A model generated the notes under the pieces. The model did no database searches. It worked only from the letters and a program-made list of their open reading frames with translations, and was not told where the DNA came from. Source: Microbulbifer sp. YPW16 (GTDB taxonomy: Bacteria > Pseudomonadota > Gammaproteobacteria > Pseudomonadales > Cellvibrionaceae). Taken from it: a DNA stretch of 64,000 bases. Positions 62,494-64,000 of this stretch are shown piece by piece. The DNA is taken from the NCBI RefSeq assembly GCF_021290385.1, contig NZ_CP089928.1:4130588-4194587 (forward strand), in the 5' to 3' direction. The translations under genes were made by a program, and so were the position numbers. The first letter of the stretch is position 1, and each line of letters begins with the position of its first letter.

Positions 62494-62540
62494 CAGGGGG
62501 CTCCGGTCGCCGGGCACCAGCCCGGCACCGGCAGCCCCTG
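62494..62540 (+). terminator. Long hairpin between convergent RND and DUF1254 genes
   Basis: CAGGGGGCT pairs with AGCCCCTG, CCGGT with ACCGG and GCCGGGC with GCCCGGC in one nested stem of about 20 base pairs, followed by TTT on the plus strand. It starts seven bases after the RND stop and ends 25 bases before the stop of the opposite gene, so it should serve both. Confidence 0.7.
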
Positions 62541-62564
62541 TTTGCCCGGGAGTCCGTCGCAGTT

Positions 62565-64000
62565 TCAGTCGGAAAGTTTTTCTGCCTCCGGCGGTGACCA
62601 TTTTCCAAGTTTTTCCAGGTCGGGCTCGTAAATTCGCAGCACCAGGTTGAGATCGATGTCCTTGCGCTCGATGGGTAGCCAGTTTTCTTCGGGCACTCCC
62701 TCGGGCTTTTCCGCCGCAATATAGATATCGATGCCGCCTTCCTCGTTCAGCTTCATACCCGCGTTCTTGCCCACGCTGTATTTCTTGCGCTCATTCGGAA
62801 TGAAGAAACCATTCTCCAGGTCGTAAAGGGTCAGTGACCAGAAGGCCCCGGCAGGTGGCAGCGAATCCTTGTCCATGCGGACGACATAGTCATGCATCGC
62901 ATTGAGCGGCTCGCCATCGCCGGAATCGACAGTCGGGTAGACGGCTTCCTCGCGCGGCACGCCAATGGGGCCGTAGATGGATACTGCCAGCAGGGTTTCC
63001 AGGTCGGTCTCGCCCTTGGGCTGGAACATCTTCGGCTGGATCCTCTCCATCAGTTCGGGGTTATTCATTTGCGCCAGGCCCTCTTCCTGTATGCGCTTTG
63101 CCATGTCGCGAGTACGCTCGCTATCCAGTTGCTTTACTGATGCTGGATCAAATTCCCTGCCTGGCTCCACACCCAGTGGCTTGTAGATGGCAAGCAAGCG
63201 CTGGTCGAGCGGGTTATCGGGATCGAAAGTGGTGTGGTTGAATACAAACTGCATCACTTCGAGCAGGTTGTTGCCGAATATGGCGACATCGGTCTCGCCG
63301 GTAGCGGGAAAATCCACGGGTTGCCTGGTTTTGGGCGGATTTCCACGGTATTCGCTGAGGGTGACCGGCTCGACGGATTGCATTTGCCCGGTGATCTCCT
63401 GGAAGCGTTGCGGCTCGTCACTGTGCGGCATTACACGAAAAACCGCAGAGACAAAGTCGCCAGTGGCCTCAAATACCTGGTCGATACCGTCAACCGGCGT
63501 GCCGTCATAGCCGTCCGTCCGCGCACTGTAGACCAGTATTTTCTTCGGCTCCTGGAAGTCACCCTTGCGGGAGCCGAGGGGGATATTCACGTAATGATCG
63601 TAGCCGGTGATCATCAATGAGGCGTAGTCGGTATTGAATGGTGGTACGTTGAGAACGATAGGCTCACTGCGCAGGTCCAGCAGGCAGCTTATATACAGCG
63701 TGTCATTATTTGGTCGTGCTATTTCACGCACGGTATGGTCTTTCAGTTGGGTGTCAGCGACACAGGTGTTCCATCCTCCCTGGGATTCGGCAAACTTGTT
63801 GTTCACGTTGTACATGGCGACGTACTGGTAAGAGCGCGAAATCAGCTCTTCAAGCTCCTCATCGGTAAGTCCGGCCCCGTTGCCTGTGCCATTGCCGGTT
63901 TCCGCTTGCCCGGTGTTTTCACTGGTCGCCTCCTGCTGCTTCGCCGGCGCTGTGTCTTCTTTCAGGGCGTGGCCATTGTCCTCTTTACCACAGCCGGTGA
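62565..64000 (-). CDS. DUF1254/DUF1214 lipoprotein (partial, cut by right edge)
   Basis: The frame is open to the right edge, 478 codons, with the start outside. Near the edge a TGCGKEDNG segment looks like a lipobox cysteine. A Glu/Gln/Gly-rich linker (about 30 residues) precedes a DUF1254 domain (REIARPNNDTLYISCLLDLR, then GYDHYVNIPLGS) and a DUF1214 domain (AFWSLTLYDLENGFFIPN, then EENWLPIERKDIDLNLVLRIYEP). Proteins of this kind are common in bacteria and giant viruses; function is unknown. An apparent ATG at 63815 would discard the lipobox and linker and is not the true start. Confidence 0.85.
   Translation of the reverse strand, partial: TGCGKEDNGHALKEDTAPAKQQEATSENTGQAETGNGTGNGAGLTDEELEELISRSYQYVAMYNVNNKFAESQGGWNTCVADTQLKDHTVREIARPNNDTLYISCLLDLRSEPIVLNVPPFNTDYASLMITGYDHYVNIPLGSRKGDFQEPKKILVYSARTDGYDGTPVDGIDQVFEATGDFVSAVFRVMPHSDEPQRFQEITGQMQSVEPVTLSEYRGNPPKTRQPVDFPATGETDVAIFGNNLLEVMQFVFNHTTFDPDNPLDQRLLAIYKPLGVEPGREFDPASVKQLDSERTRDMAKRIQEEGLAQMNNPELMERIQPKMFQPKGETDLETLLAVSIYGPIGVPREEAVYPTVDSGDGEPLNAMHDYVVRMDKDSLPPAGAFWSLTLYDLENGFFIPNERKKYSVGKNAGMKLNEEGGIDIYIAAEKPEGVPEENWLPIERKDIDLNLVLRIYEPDLEKLGKWSPPEAEKLSD

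Overview
The window is GC-rich, densely packed DNA from a heterotrophic gammaproteobacterium. A marine Cellvibrionales-type organism (Microbulbifer or a relative) is my inference from the two TonB receptors, the large secreted subtilase, the amino-acid catabolic clusters and the mdeRAB set; no rRNA or other marker gene is present to prove it. I see no tRNA, rRNA, CRISPR array, integrase or transposase.

Layout. (1) 1-11672, minus strand: thirteen tightly coupled genes (several 4-base stop/start overlaps) encode the sheath, inner tube, hub, spike, baseplate, cap-type protein and AAA+ ATPase of an extracellular contractile injection system (eCIS, Afp/PVC-like). The operon runs off the left edge inside the gp6/J-like baseplate gene, so tape measure, tail fibres and cargo must lie outside. 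(2) 11673-13124: a long, AT-richer stretch without convincing genes. (3) 13125-17277: a 58-residue membrane peptide, a multi-pass membrane protein and a secreted S8 protease. (4) 17612-21082: a Fur-type promoter, a TonB siderophore receptor and a PepSY membrane protein, i.e. iron acquisition. (5) 21356-30822: a nine-gene operon for kynurenine degradation through 3-hydroxyanthranilate and 2-aminomuconate. It has no tryptophan 2,3-dioxygenase but includes a thiamine-diphosphate enzyme and an SDR protein without the canonical catalytic residues. (6) 31268-34411: an AraC regulator divergent from an SDR, a cupin gene broken by one amber codon, and a cyclophilin-like protein. (7) 34548-41767: a LysR regulator divergent from a TonB receptor, an amidase and two genes that together match the two halves of D-glutamate cyclase. 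(8) 41798-46372, convergent: MFS transporter, M1 peptidase, NlpC/P60 and C39-like peptidases. (9) 46727-51344: mdeR-mdeA-mdeB, methionine gamma-lyase with its Lrp regulator and a 2-oxobutyrate dehydrogenase E1. (10) 51361-64000: TruC-like pseudouridine synthase, metallophosphoesterase, an APC permease-sirtuin-YchJ-patatin run, a TetR-controlled RND efflux pair, and a DUF1254/DUF1214 lipoprotein cut by the right edge.

Taken together the window combines nutrient scavenging (iron, peptides, tryptophan-derived aromatics, methionine) with one offensive or inter-organismal device, the eCIS. The eCIS is the most unusual locus. Its least understood parts are an acidic, proline-rich protein with a histidine cluster, a zinc-finger-like baseplate protein, an enlarged cap protein and a small non-PAAR protein at the position where the spike-tip gene normally sits.
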